Shown here: piece after piece, positions 21,863 to 34,636 of the stretch | How the letters are laid out: each line of letters begins with the position of its first letter | Position numbering within the stretch: position 1 is the stretch's first letter | Assembly: GCA_932294295.1 (NCBI GenBank) | Contig: OW028577.1 | Span: 4,927,001 to 4,991,000, forward strand | DNA from: Alitta virens | Lineage: Eukaryota; Annelida; Polychaeta; Phyllodocida; Nereididae | Reading direction: 5' to 3' | Length of the DNA: 64,000 bases | The notes under the pieces: model-generated | What the model was told of the DNA's origin: nothing | Databases searched by the model: none | Seen by the model: the letters and a program-made list of their open reading frames with translations, nothing else | Program-made: the position numbers and the translations under genes

Positions 21863-23487
21863 TTAATGAATCTTTACAGTACACTCCCATTCTAACACAA
21901 CCACGTACTGCATAGTATAGCCATGCCAATCTTGATGTTCTTCCTTGTGTGTTATGACCCAATGATGTAAACATGACATTGGATGGCCCATTTGCCATCC
22001 CCAATAACCTAACCGATCTGTGAGTTCCCAAAATTTGATTGACATTTACTCTGATAGCAGTTCCTAGAATGTCAGGATCTATTGGTGCAATTAAAATTAA
22101 TTCCACATCAAATGCAAGTGTGGTCCTTAAGTACATTTAGTCACGATATTACAGTGGTTCAGGAATTAATTTTAATCCAAGGGTCATACTTTTCTATGAA
22201 TACAGGGCACAGTCATGGATGTATTCATCATTCATATTTCAGAGATGCGATTCTCTAGTGTGTATAGTAAACATGCATTTTAGCTCCATGGTACATGTAT
22301 ACTGACGTGATGTTCCTTAAACATATTTTTGGATGAGGAGACTGTGCTCAAGAACTTTATGTCAGTAATTAAAGGTGCACTGTCTGTCAAATTTGCACAT
22401 AAAAGTAATGATATAAATCAATACTGCCTTCTTGTCTCATGATATTTTTCACCATTACATACCCATTCTTGGTCAACAATTTAGTTTTAATTTACGATAG
22501 ATAATAGAAATATTCGTTTTTCATGCCATCAAAAACTCAATATGTAAACAAACCAAGTGATGATGTCACAATACTAAACAATGGTGATGATGTCATTTCC
22601 ATTGTGTTTCCAATGTTTTGGTCTGGATTTTCTCTCAATGTATAATTAAATTTTAAGTAATTAATGTCTTATAAAATCATTAGAGCACACAAATTTAGTG
22701 TGCCTTGATTAATAAAGGTAATTTTCAACTGTTTGATAGCATATTAGAAAATTGCAAATTTGACAGACAGTGCAACTAAGTTGAGAGATTTGCCTAATGC
22801 AAATAGTGACTACAGATTAGCTTTCATGCACTTGAGCCCTCATTACTTAATAAACCTTCATTAATAAACCATTATCATGGCTCATCTCATTTCTTAGATG
22901 GATTAGCAAGCTTCTTCCATCCCTGCAGCATGCATATGGAGGAAAATGACTTAATTATTTAATGGGGGTTCATGATGAATTGATGAATAGTGTGCAGTGG
23001 ATGGGAGAGGGAGCTCTCTGGGAGGACTTGCCCAACGAGCTTCATGCACAATTTTTCTGCACACTAATCTATGACAGACAGTTGGAGTAATCACAGTTAT
23101 GCTTTAAACAATGGCAGCAAGTAGCAAAACAAACATGAAAATGAGCTGTAACGATATTTGTCCATTTTATGGTTCCCCCATCCCATTGGTAGTGCATGGT
23201 GGAGGCAGGCTCCTGATAAAGCCTAATTTAGCAAAGTCATCATATTTCATAGATGTAATCATGCCATAGTCATGTAGTCAGGATGGATACATGTTAGGCA
23301 AGGAATGCATAGGCATACTAGGGCTATCTATCCTGTCAATCATCTGACACAAGCAAATAGCCCTGGCTGAAACTAGCCACGTGCTACAAGCTCTTTGAGG
23401 GTGATGTGGACATCAAAGTCACTTTGCTATAACAGAAATTGGGCTATTATGATGTTTTAGCAACATTTTGGCTGTTGATCTGCTCTA
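21863..23487. other. Non-coding stretch, no gene seen
   Basis: I see no recognisable gene. The only longer frame is a 96-codon minus-strand ORF at 21846-22136 without a known motif. Confidence 0.45.
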
Positions 23488-24057
23488 TTGTTGCTGCATT
23501 GCTGGGTGTATTGTTGTGGACCAATCCAGGGCAACTTTTTCACAGCCACAGAAAGTATACAATGGCTGGTAGCTAGTTTGTTTTGGCTTTTAAATGTAAA
23601 CAGTCTGCATTGTATTGCCAAGTTACTCATGCAAACATATGGACTCTTAATTAATAGCACGACTAGAAAACAAGCTTGGTTATTAAAGGCTGCGTATGGG
23701 ACCTTTATTGCTTTCAATAAGGTTCAAATTAACCCTGGCTGCCTTGTATTTGTAGCTTTGCTTTGGGGTGTTTCTGGTAAAAAGAGACTTCAAACAAGTG
23801 TGCATTACCCAGCTGGTTCCCTTTATTTTGACGATAAGAAGGGTTTGTTTGTTAGAATGTCATTGAAAGCATTGGGTAATAGCATTTGTACAAGTGCAGG
23901 ACTTCAAGGACCTTTCAAGTTCCCTTTCAACATTGTCCAAACCACAGGATGCCAGAGCAGGGTGGATGCCATTGCTAAGTCACGTATGGTGTTGCAACTT
24001 GTTGCTCTTGGTCCTGGGATGGTTGTTCCTGCTGAGGTATGTAAAACATTGCAATAG
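23488..24057 (+). CDS. Unrecognised 189-codon ORF, possible fossil or chance frame
   Basis: An unusually long open frame for this AT-rich DNA, starting with TTG in the listed frame (the first ATG would be at 23629). I recognise no domain. The middle is hydrophobic (ACFVALLWG-like stretches) and the later part mixed. The frame ends in the CAG-rich stretch that follows. No flanking splice pattern is convincing. It could be an exon of a lineage-specific gene, a decayed transposon frame or chance. Confidence 0.2.
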   Translation: MLLHCWVYCCGPIQGNFFTATESIQWLVASLFWLLNVNSLHCIAKLLMQTYGLLINSTTRKQAWLLKAAYGTFIAFNKVQINPGCLVFVALLWGVSGKKRLQTSVHYPAGSLYFDDKKGLFVRMSLKALGNSICTSAGLQGPFKFPFNIVQTTGCQSRVDAIAKSRMVLQLVALGPGMVVPAEVCKTLQ

Positions 24058-24370
24058 CAACAGCAGCAGCAGCAGGCAGGTCAGGACTATTGCTGAACAC
24101 TGCTGCTGCTGGGACTCGAGAGCATGCAGAGGGTGGTGGTCGTGGAAAAAAACAGCGCACCCCACCCCATCCGATGCTCTAGAGCTGATGCTGCTGAGGG
24201 TGAGGAGAACAGGAAGCGCATGCCAAGGTTGAGAGCAGGTGGTATGCGCAGTTGCAGCAGCAGCAACATCAGCAGCAGCAGTGTTTGCCACATTCCTCCA
24301 AGCATCCTTGCTGCTGCTTCTACATCTTTTGCAGTGGTAGTTGCTGCTGCAACAACCCGGAAGCTGAAAC
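24058..24370. repeat. Interrupted CAG/CTG-rich low-complexity DNA
   Basis: Clusters of CAG and CTG triplets (for example 24059-24077, 24100-24111, 24253-24281, 24309-24317, 24341-24350) alternate with unique sequence. They create Gln-, Leu- and Ser-rich frames on both strands, none of which looks like a gene. Confidence 0.75.
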
Positions 24371-24479
24371 GGTGATACCCACTCTGAAGCGAGCTGAGCT
24401 CAGCAAACTCGCATCGCTGTCTCTTCACAGTCAGACTGTCTTGTTCTGTAGGTGGAAACAATGCTGATACATCGTTCAA

Positions 24480-25861
24480 ACTGGTGTAAACTGGAAGACA
24501 ATGACAGAAATAAATACCGGAAGGTCCCTTCTAACTTTCATGGGTATATTTAATGTGGCAAACAGCTTTTTGAGTTACCAAGAAGTAAAGGCGCAAAAGA
24601 AAGATCTGTAGTTGCAATTAAAGGGAATCAAGAGATTCTATAATTTGAAAGGTTGACCAAGCTACATTACAAGCCTTTGTTTTGCATCCACACTGACATA
24701 CAGACAAAGCAGATGCGATATACACCAGCCACCTGCAAATATTTTTGGGTGATTTGTGCACTCAGTAAATCAAGGATACCCATTTACTTGTTACCCATTC
24801 ATACCCATAGTCATATGTACATTCCAAGGGGCCCCTAATAGGAAGTTATATTTATATTTCGCCCACTGCCATATGTTTAAATACTCATCTGTGTATTGCA
24901 TAATCGCAAAAAAACCTTCGGAAGTGTTTGTCAAATGTGCGTCAGTACGAGACACTTGGAACGCGTCCTATAGGGTTGACTTATGCAGGTTGGTTAGCTA
25001 ACAAGAAGGTAATGACATCACCTGGGTCGTATCTTTTCCTCAGCTGATGATAAACAACTTGTCCTGCTATACATAGTGGAAAAATACTAGATGGGAGGTG
25101 AGGTATAGGAAAAATGAGGGCATTAAGGGGTGCGGTCGGTTACCTTTTTTTACGTAAACTGAATTCTCTCGAGGACTATTTATCAGAATTTTCCTTTGGG
25201 AGGAGCCAAGAGGCGGTGTCTCAATCTAAGGTGTTGAACAACGGTGCCTTTTTCTTATGTATTGACTAAGAATCCATGAATCATGGCCTTAAAATTATCA
25301 GGCACTTCTTATTTTCCTAGTGATATGTAGATAATGTCACTTGACTTGCTACTACATATGCCTGGTACCTGAACTTGATTTTATCAGTCGGCAATGAAAT
25401 TCCAATTTAATTTACTTGTTCAGATGTAATACTCTGAATATTTATGATACTTGCAAAACCTTTGAGAATGTACCTGGAGTAAAATAGACACCAAGGTCCT
25501 TTGGTCAGTTATAAAAGTCATCTGGAATGCCAGTCAACTGCTACAACTGATAGAAACAGTTGAGGGGTAGCCAAGGGTGCTGTATTATGGCCAATATTTT
25601 CTTGCTTAATGGATAATAACTGTGCCCCGTTCAGGTTTGCCTCTCTGATTGGGGTTAGTTGGGCAGATGAGCCACAAGCATGACCTCGCTGGCCACTGTG
25701 TTTGTAAGGGTCGGAATGTCCTGGGTCAGGTTTTAGGGTAGCTATTCAAAGGTGTGATAAACAGGGCTGAAGTGGGAGAAACAAGGACCCTGCTGATGCT
25801 GCTGTGTCTAGCGTTTTTCTAGTGGTCATCCTGTGCAATTGTTCCTAGTTTTGCGACCTAT
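24480..25861. other. Non-coding stretch, no gene seen
   Basis: No exon, RNA gene or repeat that I recognise. ORFs are 60-80 codons without motifs. Confidence 0.4.
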
Positions 25862-26050
25862 ATAGTTATATCCCGAATAGGAGGGAGTTTACCAACAAAA
25901 ATTTAGTTAACTCCCGACTATGAGGGATATAACTAACTTATACTCCATTACTAATTAAGCATATTTACTAATTTGTTCGTTTGTTTTGTTTTAACGCCTA
26001 CAAAACAAGTTCAGTTTGCACTCAGGAGGGAGTTAACTTTTTGGTTGGTT
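25862..26050 (+). mobile_element. Palindrome-bearing dispersed repeat, copy A
   Basis: It begins with AGTTATATCCC...GGGATATAACT, an inverted repeat of about 70 bp, and ends near GGAGGGAGTTAACTTTTTGG. A second copy lies inverted at 53743-53972 inside a kinase intron. They share AGTTAACTCCC motifs, a block TATTTACTAATTTGTT and a GTTTTAA(C/T)GCCT block. No coding capacity; probably a non-autonomous DNA transposon family. Confidence 0.65.
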
Positions 26051-26739
26051 ATTGCCTGCTCAGAACAATAGGAAAACAATCTTAAGTGGAGTATAATCTT
26101 GGTTACAAGCTTAAGTCTCCATGTTTTCCAAGGGTCTTTTCACAGGCGCTTACAAAACGTATTTAGGATGTAAAATTTGGTTTCTTTAATATCTTCGAAG
26201 TCAATCCAACAGCCTCGGCCTCATAACAAGACTGGCTTCTAGCTTTGACTGTTTCAGAAGCAGTTCGTAAATCGAAAAATTCAATATCCCTCACATGTGT
26301 TGCTTGTTGTTGTGAAATAACACACGATAAAGTTAGGACTCCTTTTTCTGTAGGACAAATCGCACTCTTTGAGTTTGCCCACCTTTATTTTTGTTGCAAT
26401 CATCAATCATTTGACTCATCGTTTAGTGCATGCCTTTTCTCATCGGCCATAACTTAGTAGTAGTTAAATGTCACTCCACCCTCTGCGAGTTCCTTTACCT
26501 TTGCATTCCTCCGATATTTTCTCATCTCTTTGTCGGATTGCAGATTTTACCTATCATCTTGACCAGATTTTACCCCATTGTCATTTTTCAACAGCAGGAT
26601 ATGACAGATCTTGGGTGTTGCTGACTCTGAAACCTTGCATTATTGGCATTGTGTTTTCTCCTATTTATCTTGGCCCAATATCTCAGGAAACAATCCTGGC
26701 CAGGTGAAAGACAAAGAAGATAACAATACTTTTTGACTT

Positions 26740-26757
26740 CCCCCCCCCCCCCCCCCC
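26740..26757. repeat. Homopolymer run, 18 C
   Basis: Eighteen consecutive C. Such a run is prone to length variation and sequencing error, so the exact count should be treated with caution. Confidence 0.9.
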
Positions 26758-27305
26758 ATCTCCGGCAATGTTTTGTGGTACTCATAGGTCTTCAGAATAC
26801 TTGAGTTTGTTGTCTGTAGTAAGTGTACTATACTGCAGTTCTTCTTAGTTTTTTTGCACCTCACTTGATTATTTTCTCTTGGTGGGTCTCTCTTTTGTGT
26901 CCTTTTCGATGGGTGTAGTTCAACTTCTTGACCTCCAGGGTATAACTCGTGGGACTAAGTGTGTTTTAGTAATTGGAAATGTTACTGGAAGGACATGTGG
27001 GTGACCTGAGAGACTTTCAGTGCAATTTAGAATGGTTTTGAACGAGAAAAATTGCAAAAATACGGAAAAGGTGCTTAAATTCACAAGAGAAGAGGGTGTA
27101 AGAGAATGGAAGAGGGTGGAAGAGGGCTTATCTGAGACATCCTAAAGGACTAAGAGTAAGTGAATAACAAAAGTTACAGCAACCCTTTGCAAGTTGCATC
27201 AACAATGTTAGTAGTGTCAATGTACCTGTAGTAGTACATCTTTGTAAAAATAGTAGAACAGCATACGGGCCTTTACCACAAAGCTAAAATTTTCAGAAAT
27301 AAATT

Positions 27306-27812
27306 TGACCACGGACAATGATGATAGGGCTAGAGAAGGAAAAAAGTAGCACGAGTTGACCATGGTCAATGATGATAGAGCTAGAGAAGGAAAAAAGTAG
27401 CACGAGTTGACCATGGTCAATGATGATAGAGCTAGAGAAAGAAAAAAGTAACACGAGTTGACCATTGTCAATGATGATAGAGCTAGAGAAAGAAAAAAGT
27501 AACACGAGTTGACCATTGTCAATGATGATAGAGCTAGAGAAAGAAAAAAGTAACACGAGTTGACCATTGTCAATGATGATAGAGCTAGAGAAAGAAAAAA
27601 GTAACACGAGTTGACCATGGTCAATGATGATAGAGCTAGAGAAAGAAAAAAGTAACACGAGTTGACCATTGTCAATGATGATAGAGCTAGAGAAAGAAAA
27701 AAGTAACACGAGTTGACCATTGTCAATGATGATAGAGCTAGAGAAAGAAAAAAGTAACACGAGTTGACCATTGTCAATGATGATAGAGCTAGATAGGGGA
27801 AAAGTAGTGTTA
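27306..27812. repeat. 51-bp minisatellite, about ten copies
   Basis: Units start at 27306, 27357, 27408 and so on to 27765, each 51 bp. Each begins with TGACCATGGTCA (a palindrome) or TGACCATTGTCA, followed by ATGATGATAGAGCTAGAGAA and an A-rich stretch. Since 51 is divisible by three, two minus-strand frames run through the array (186 and 181 codons) as repeats of a 17-residue unit. These are by-products of the repeat. The array is bracketed by similar 30-bp sequences (27270-27299 and 27827-27857, CCTTT-CCACAAAGCTA). Confidence 0.95.
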
Positions 27813-28628
27813 TACCATGCTGAGGTCCTTTGCCACAAAGCTACAAGTTTCAGAGGTTAACCATGACACAACTAGGGAGGCTCTAACCTTCAGGCTAGCC
27901 CAGATGCTCAGGCTCATGTTATGCATTTCTGAGTCAGACAAAGTGAATGAACATACTCAGCCAGGAAACTTGCTCTTTTTGTGGCCTCTCTTCGTGACTC
28001 ATCACACTTTTTGAAAGGGTAACCAACTCTCTAGTTTTGTACACTGCATACTTTTTCATTAGGGTGGAGTACCACTCCAGCATTTTATTAGTGGGTGGAA
28101 CAGTGCAATGTGTAATATATATTGTGGTATAGAAGCTCCTAGAGGTATGCCATATAATGAGGCATGTGCTCTATGTATCAATGATACTGATAAAACCTGA
28201 CACATCTCCCTGTGCATGATATATTTAATTACTACATTATGGTTATATGACTTCTTGGCATTTCTGTGTCAATGATAGAACATCGATCATTTTGATGTCA
28301 AGGCAAGTTGTTATTGACTACCAGCCCTTATTCTGGAGTTATTCATTTCATATCACAATATGATATTACTTCTATGATACTTGTATGATAGATATGCACT
28401 GTTACACAGTATGATACTGTGATGGACAGCATGGCAGACATCCATGTTAGTCAGATCAGGATGGGCTGGATCATCTTACTTAACTCCAGGTACCTCTCTG
28501 CAGATGGCAGACAAACTGTAATAATAGAGGTAACAGGCATGTCCTTGTTTTACCCCTGTGATCATAACCATAGCATAAACTGCTCTGAGGCTCTAATCAT
28601 ATGCTGATGGCGTATTCATGAACAAGGG

Positions 28629-28830
28629 GGTTGGGTGGCCAAGTGGTTAGAACAGCTGGCTTCTGTGGCAGTGCATGGGTTCTAACTCATTCGATGGACT
28701 GCTTTTAAGACTAATCTCAGTCCCTGTCCAATCACATGGGATGTAAAATGTAGGTGCAATGTATCTATTGTCTGTCAAGTGGCAAGGAGAAGACAACTAC
28801 CATGTGATTTTTTAGTATCTTGGCGTCGTC
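28629..28830 (+). mobile_element. tRNA-derived SINE-like element
   Basis: The head GGTTGGGTGGCCAAGTGGTT contains a Pol III A box and GGGTTCTAACTC at 28678-28689 is a B-box-like sequence about 40 bp on. The rest does not fold as a functional tRNA. The 3' limit is uncertain. Confidence 0.5.
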
Positions 28831-29065
28831 CTCCTGTTTCTATCAACATCCAATGTCGCATCTAAAAACTTAAGGGATGAAGGAAACATTTTGTATTTGG
28901 TTCAGCAATCCACAATGAGAAAATTTGAAAATGGAACTATCGAGAGCCTGGTTACCTACGGTTAGACAGGATATTGAAAGTTTAATGATCAATGTCAAAT
29001 GAACCTGCCTCTAATCGTCAGCAGTTTTCCTGTGCTGCGATGATTAGTTAGCTAAATAAAAGGTG

Positions 29066-30060
29066 TTATCCAAATGGTTTCTTTTGGTATAAGCAGGGCC
29101 AGCACAAACTGAACCTGTGCCCTACCCCTTCGGAGCAAGTCCGAGCAACTACAGTGTCTGAGGTGCCTACAATGAACAGACAATCCTGAAATAGAGTCCA
29201 TCTCCATGGTTCCCATCCCACCAGACTGTGTATATTTACTCTCTCCATGACGATTGATCGTGCCAAGGTTCCAAGTAGTTTCTCTGATACTCTATATGTT
29301 TTTGGTAGAATCCGGAATTGCAGGGGGCAGTGGCAAAATATGAGGAAGAAGAGGAAATCCATAGCTGCTAAGCAGCTGTTTTTCAAGTTTTACAAGAAAT
29401 TTCGATAAAGCGTAAGAATTTGCAGAACACTAGGAAGGAACTCCTGGTGATTGCTCTAGCAGTTAGTATTCTAAAAACCAGCGATTCATTGTCAAATTTT
29501 CCGATAACTTTAAATTAAAATCATATAATGTAATGATGGGCAAAATTAGGGAAAATACAGCGAACCACAATGGAAATTTGCTTTAGCACATACGAGCTAT
29601 TAGCAAAATGTTAGCGATTACAATCAAAAGAGACGGATTAAAATCTAAATAGTTATGCTGATTTTATTATTAAAAAATGCAGTGCTCATATTTGAGTTGA
29701 GGTCACTGAAAATAATGACATATATGATCAGTATTCATCTGAAGCATCCAGGGAAATGCCCTTTTTGCTAAGAGGAAAAGAAAAAGAGGTACTACGTCAA
29801 ATTATTTCATCATTTCTGCTAATTACTTAGTGTCCTATATATTTACTTGAATGCTTACTGGGGATGTCTCCATCGCTTTGTACCATCAGCAATCATATTC
29901 ATCTCAGAGATGTGGTGCTTGCAGAGTATGATATTTATGGTAAAAAAATCCCTGCAAATTCCATGGCCATTAATTATATGGCTAGACTTGTGTGTTGTGT
30001 GTGCTGTGTGTGCAGTACTACTGTGGGACCTCAATATCCAGACCACCCTTGGTGCAAAAT
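29066..30060. other. Non-coding stretch, no gene seen
   Basis: A 106-codon minus-strand frame (29066-29386) and overlapping frames around 29850-30089 show no recognisable motif. A TGTGTG/GTGCTG-rich patch lies at 29990-30015. Confidence 0.4.
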
Positions 30061-30076
30061 GTACTGGTCGTAACAT

Positions 30077-30319
30077 GAGGTGGTCTTAATATTGATGTAA
30101 ATTTTTACAATGGTTAAAAGAATTCAGTGGTCTTAATAGTGAGGTTGTCGTTTAAGCAAAGTTTACCTGCGATGTAAATTTCAAAATATTGCTCATATAT
30201 AGCAAGCTATTGGACTTGTATCAATAATTGATGTAATTTATAATAGTAAAAATACTCTTTATCCAAAATCCTATGGCCTTAATGGTGATGTGGTCTTAAT
30301 AGTGAGGTGATCTTAAGCC
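30077..30319. repeat. Cluster of GGTGGTCTTAAT(A/T)(G/T)TGA-type motifs
   Basis: Three or four copies occur here: 30077-30096, 30126-30145, and a double copy at 30281-30319. Others are scattered to 45.6 kb (see findings). Between copies lies sequence that recurs in diverged form near 30470. Probably the decayed remains of a tandem or transposon family. Confidence 0.5.
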
Positions 30320-31457
30320 TTAAATCTATATTTTTGGAATATTTATTGCTTAAAGGTAGTTGGAACATTAATGCTTCATGGTTGGACTGGGGTATTCTTG
30401 GTTGATTTAGTATATTTACAACACGTAATTCTATACAATTTAGTCAGTTATTCCAATGGTCTTTAGGCAAGGTTCATCTGCACTGTCAAATATTGCTCCA
30501 TGCAGAGTAGTATTGAGCTGGTCTTGATGAGCACAGAGCTCTTGAAACTCCTGAGCATGTACTGCAGTTGCTCACTCATCTGCAGACATTTTTTCCTTTA
30601 GTTTTTTCTTTCACCAGAATTAGCACTGTGCACCTGGTTGTCTAATGGTGCACCCCATGTGTCTTCTCAAAGTCAGCTAATTTGGTTTCAGTCATAAATC
30701 TTCATGACTAGTGCAACTAATTTTGGGCTTGTTACGAGCTTGGGGTGTGATCCTCTAGGTGTGTTTGTTTTGATGATCAGTGTTGATGATTTAAGCTGAA
30801 CCGATGATAAGGAATTTTATATAGTGTGGGTTAATGTGATATATGGAAATTCTGTTTACATTCCTGAAGTTATCCACCAATCTCATTCGATTTAATTCAT
30901 CTCTGGTGGCCACAAATAAGACATTATATCGAATATTTGTGGCCTTCTTGATTGATTTAACCGAAAAGTGGGAAATACCTGGTAATAAAGTGAGCTATCA
31001 TGATGTGGGTTTATCTTTGACTTAATGCAAGTCGGTGCGCATTAATAATGCGCATTAATATTTGATTAATCCTGGAGGGAGGTTGAAATTGAACAGAAAT
31101 TAGGACTAGGTCTGGAATGAGGTAATCCCACCAGGAAACTGATTTCAACACTGCAAGGTGTCTTGTAAATCTCTCACTGCAGTCAGCTGGGGTAAATGAC
31201 TAGTGAAACTTGTTTATCACATATTTTCAGCAGCTCTCTCCTGCAGCCATGGTATGTGTGTATATCAAAGTCTCTCTCAATGCCTCCTGCTTCCCCTGGG
31301 CCCTGACCTAAACAGGTCAAGTAAGAAGCCTGAGTGGCTTAGAGTCAAGTTGCAATTTCCTGAGAAAGTCATTCAAGTACAGTGGAGCTCCAAGACTGAG
31401 TAAGACAATTTCAATGTTAAGAACACTTACAGACTCAGACATTTCCTGTATACATAC

Positions 31458-31488
31458 AAAAAAAAAAAAATATATATATATATATATG
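31458..31488. repeat. A-run followed by TA microsatellite
   Basis: Thirteen A followed by about nine TA dinucleotides. Confidence 0.9.
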
Positions 31489-31940
31489 TACAGGTGGAGA
31501 CACCCCTAAGATAATTTACTATCGCTGCCGGGGTGCCACCAAAAATATTTTTCATCAAGATCCCTGCAGACCCTACCAAACAGATTTCACATCAGTATTT
31601 TAGATATTATAAATTGATGATGAAATGAAATTTTTAGTATGGAGCTTGGGGATGGCAATGAAAGACACTATATCATGATGAGACGCCACCTAGATGATTA
31701 CACTTAAGTGTATGTAAAATGTCAATACAGTATGCCTTAATTAATAGTGCTCAAAGGTAGGTGGTCTTAATTGCAATGTCCTCTGTATATGGGTGGACCA
31801 AATGCAAAGGAGTGCAACAAGGACCTGACTGTAACCCAATAGTTTGATAAGTGTGCGAATGCTGCGTATCTTGAAACCCTCTAGGGTGTTGAATACCTGC
31901 ATAGGTGAAGTTTGTGAGATGAATGGCAGCTGCTGTGTGG

Positions 31941-31962
31941 CTGCTGCTGCTGCTGCTGCTGC
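31941..31962. repeat. CTG microsatellite, seven units
   Basis: Seven uninterrupted CTG triplets in otherwise non-coding DNA. Confidence 0.9.
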
Positions 31963-33127
31963 TTAGCTGCATCTCGTAAATACATCATTTATAAAATTTC
32001 CAAATTCCAAGCATATGCTTCACTTTAAATAATGGCTTCCTCATTCCACTGGTGGTCAGTTAATCCAGGGTCTTACAAGAACCTAATGAAAGCAATGAAA
32101 TTTACAGTATTAGGACAGAATTCCAAGTTAATTCGAAAGATAACTTCTATTGTGAAATGCAGGTGAACGAACACAGTGCGTTGTAACTTAAATTGTGTAT
32201 ACAAGAGAATAGACAACCAAATATTTCCTATAGCATGCCTCTTATTCAAATGCTACATTCGGGACTAATTGAGAATGTCAATATTAGTTTAATCAAAATA
32301 CAAGGACACAGCAATTTATATCTCCTGTTTAGTCCAAGACTGAACGTCCTTAACAAGAATATCACAAGCTTTGCTCGTTGTCTCAATTAGCACTTTAGCT
32401 GAGTGTGGCGAACTAATTAGTTAGACAATTGGACAATTAGGTTAACTCTTCGTATGATGTGTGTGAACCTAACACACGATGTTTTCATTCCTGTGTCTTT
32501 CAAGTCCTACTCTTAGAAATGTTGTCTTTGGGGTCGTATATTCTCTCGTTTTTGCTTAGTGTGATCAGCTGTCAGCACAGACTGTATCTAACCCTATCTC
32601 ACACATGTATACAAAGGGAACTCGAGTTATTTTCTGCACGTGAGGGGGAACAATGATACAGGCCAGGCACTATCACAGTGTGCACATAGTCGTGCATGTG
32701 CCTGTGTGTGCGCTGGGTGTGCACTGTGTGTGTACACGATACAAGAACACAGATATATGCCAGGTATTCTCAGTGATTCTGACTATTCTGGTGCACAGGC
32801 AACACCACACACACACTGAGGTCCAGATAACATAGACAAGTAGCACTGTATCTTTGAACAACCACTGCTAGCGAGATACACAGTAATACATCAAAGTATA
32901 CAGCGTGTATTTGCAGAACAATAAATGTTTGTAATAAATAGTGAATATAGATTCTTCTTTCTCTTTCTGATTTTTGGAATCAGCTGAATACCCTTAAGTT
33001 GGCTTTAACATTTGATCTTTTATGAATTGAATTTTATTACTTTTCAGATTACTTTACTACAAGTTGATATCAAGAGTGGGTAATGTCAATTTAGGATCAA
33101 GTAAATTGAATTTAGCATTATAAATAA

Positions 33128-33253
33128 GCCTGTAATTACTGAGATTGCTCCATAATAAAATAGCCTGTAATTACTGAGATTGCTCCATAATAAAATAACC
33201 TGTAATTACTGAGATTGCTCCATAATAAAATAGCCTGTAATTACTGAGATTGT
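33128..33253. repeat. 35-bp tandem repeat, 3.6 copies
   Basis: The unit beginning GCCTGTAATTACTGAGATTG repeats at 33128, 33163, 33198 and 33233, with one G/A change in the third copy. Confidence 0.93.
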
Positions 33254-34343
33254 TCAAGTTTACTGTGCATTTACAAGATGATTCTCTCAGAGGTGGACCA
33301 TCTTTCTCTTTTCATTTCTTTCTTTTTTCGTTATCCCACATTAGTAATACCAATAACTCACCTGGCTGGTGCCTAGATCACTGTTATCTCTTGCATATTT
33401 GGTAACAACATAATTTACAGATGAATCATGGATCGTTTCCATGATTCAGGACGTAGGCTTTTCAAGTAAATAGTGGTACTCTTATGACTTAATTGTGGTA
33501 ATACCATAACAGTAAAACCAACGCCTCCACCCAGAAGTGCCAAAATCCCCAATACATGTATGTATAGGTACAATAGATCCTCACCACTAAAGACCTTTAA
33601 TTGGTCTTAATTGTTAAGTACAACAAAATGACTAGAACAGACTTTGTGGAACTTTCCAAGATCTGGGAGTCTTGTTTCGTAAGGTAATGGTGAGGTGGTC
33701 AAAAGTAATGTATGATTTGACTGGAAATTAAAAAAATTAAATTTAAGTATAAAGTATGAAGTATAATGCATTGACAAGAATACAGCTCTGTCTGGGATAT
33801 AGTGGGGTTTATTGAATAAGTCTTTATTGTGAGGGGGACTTCATATAGTGAAGTGGTCTTAATTGTGGGGTCGTTGCGTAACATTTGACTGTAATAACAT
33901 ATGGACTTTGTGTCATGGCGTCTGATAAAGGGGCTCCCATATTGTCACCGCATCCTTTATTAAGTTAGGCGGGCTCATGAATGGCTATTAAGATCAAAGT
34001 CGAGGCTCAGAATCTCTCAGGTACCCTCAGCATCCTCTGATGGATGGCCTCAGCAGCCCAGCAGGTGCTGTGTTTGATTAGTAGGATGTGAGGAGGGGCA
34101 GGGTGCATGTACAATACATTACTGTAGGGATACATGGGTGAACTCTTGTATTGCATGCTGATTTAGTCCCAGGATATAGGGCACAACAGGAAGGGTGGAG
34201 TCTGGGTTTGGGTTGGTTGACTTCTCGAAAATCCTACTCCATAAATCATGGTTGCACCTAGAAGGTGGTCAAGATAATGGTCAGGGTCTTACCTGGAACT
34301 AGACAGTAGATAACTTTTTGTTGAGGGTTTTACCTATTATTGA

Positions 34344-34636
34344 GGCAGCTGGGTGGTCTTGTGGTAAGACGACTGCCTGCTCCTCTGCAGGACTCGGGTT
34401 CAATCCCGGGTTCGGCCACCCTTCATGAGCAACATCCCAGCTGGATGTCGTTCGGATGAGACGTTAAATTAGTGATTCCTTGTACTCAGTTTCTATGCTG
34501 AGGCAAGTAAAAGATCCCAACCATGGGGTAAATGTGTAACATGGGTGGACTCTTCCTCTCTCTCACCTCATCAATCAACCCTCGATAGCAAGTTCTTGTC
34601 TTAGAGGGCTTCACTTTCCAAATCTATCTATCTATA
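34344..34636 (+). mobile_element. tRNA-derived SINE (family 1), full-length copy
   Basis: The head starts near GGCAGCTGGGTGG, has an A box TGGTCTTGTGG and a B box GGTTCAATCCC (34399-34409), followed by a tRNA-unrelated body that includes GACGTTAAATTAGTGATTCC and ACCATGGGGTAAATGTG, and ends in a TCTA microsatellite tail (34623-34636). A second, interrupted copy lies at 49672-50210. I see no clear target duplication. Confidence 0.8.

Noticed and set aside
27306..27812. Possible CRISPR-like array
   Set aside because: Units are contiguous with no unique spacers, and the DNA is eukaryotic.
27217..27838. Two minus-strand ORFs of 181-186 codons with 17-residue repeats
   Set aside because: They exist because the minisatellite unit is 51 bp; outside the array the frames carry no recognisable protein.
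34346..34420. Functional tRNA gene
   Set aside because: The body continues into a SINE tail shared with 50051-50210, so it is the tRNA-derived head of a SINE.
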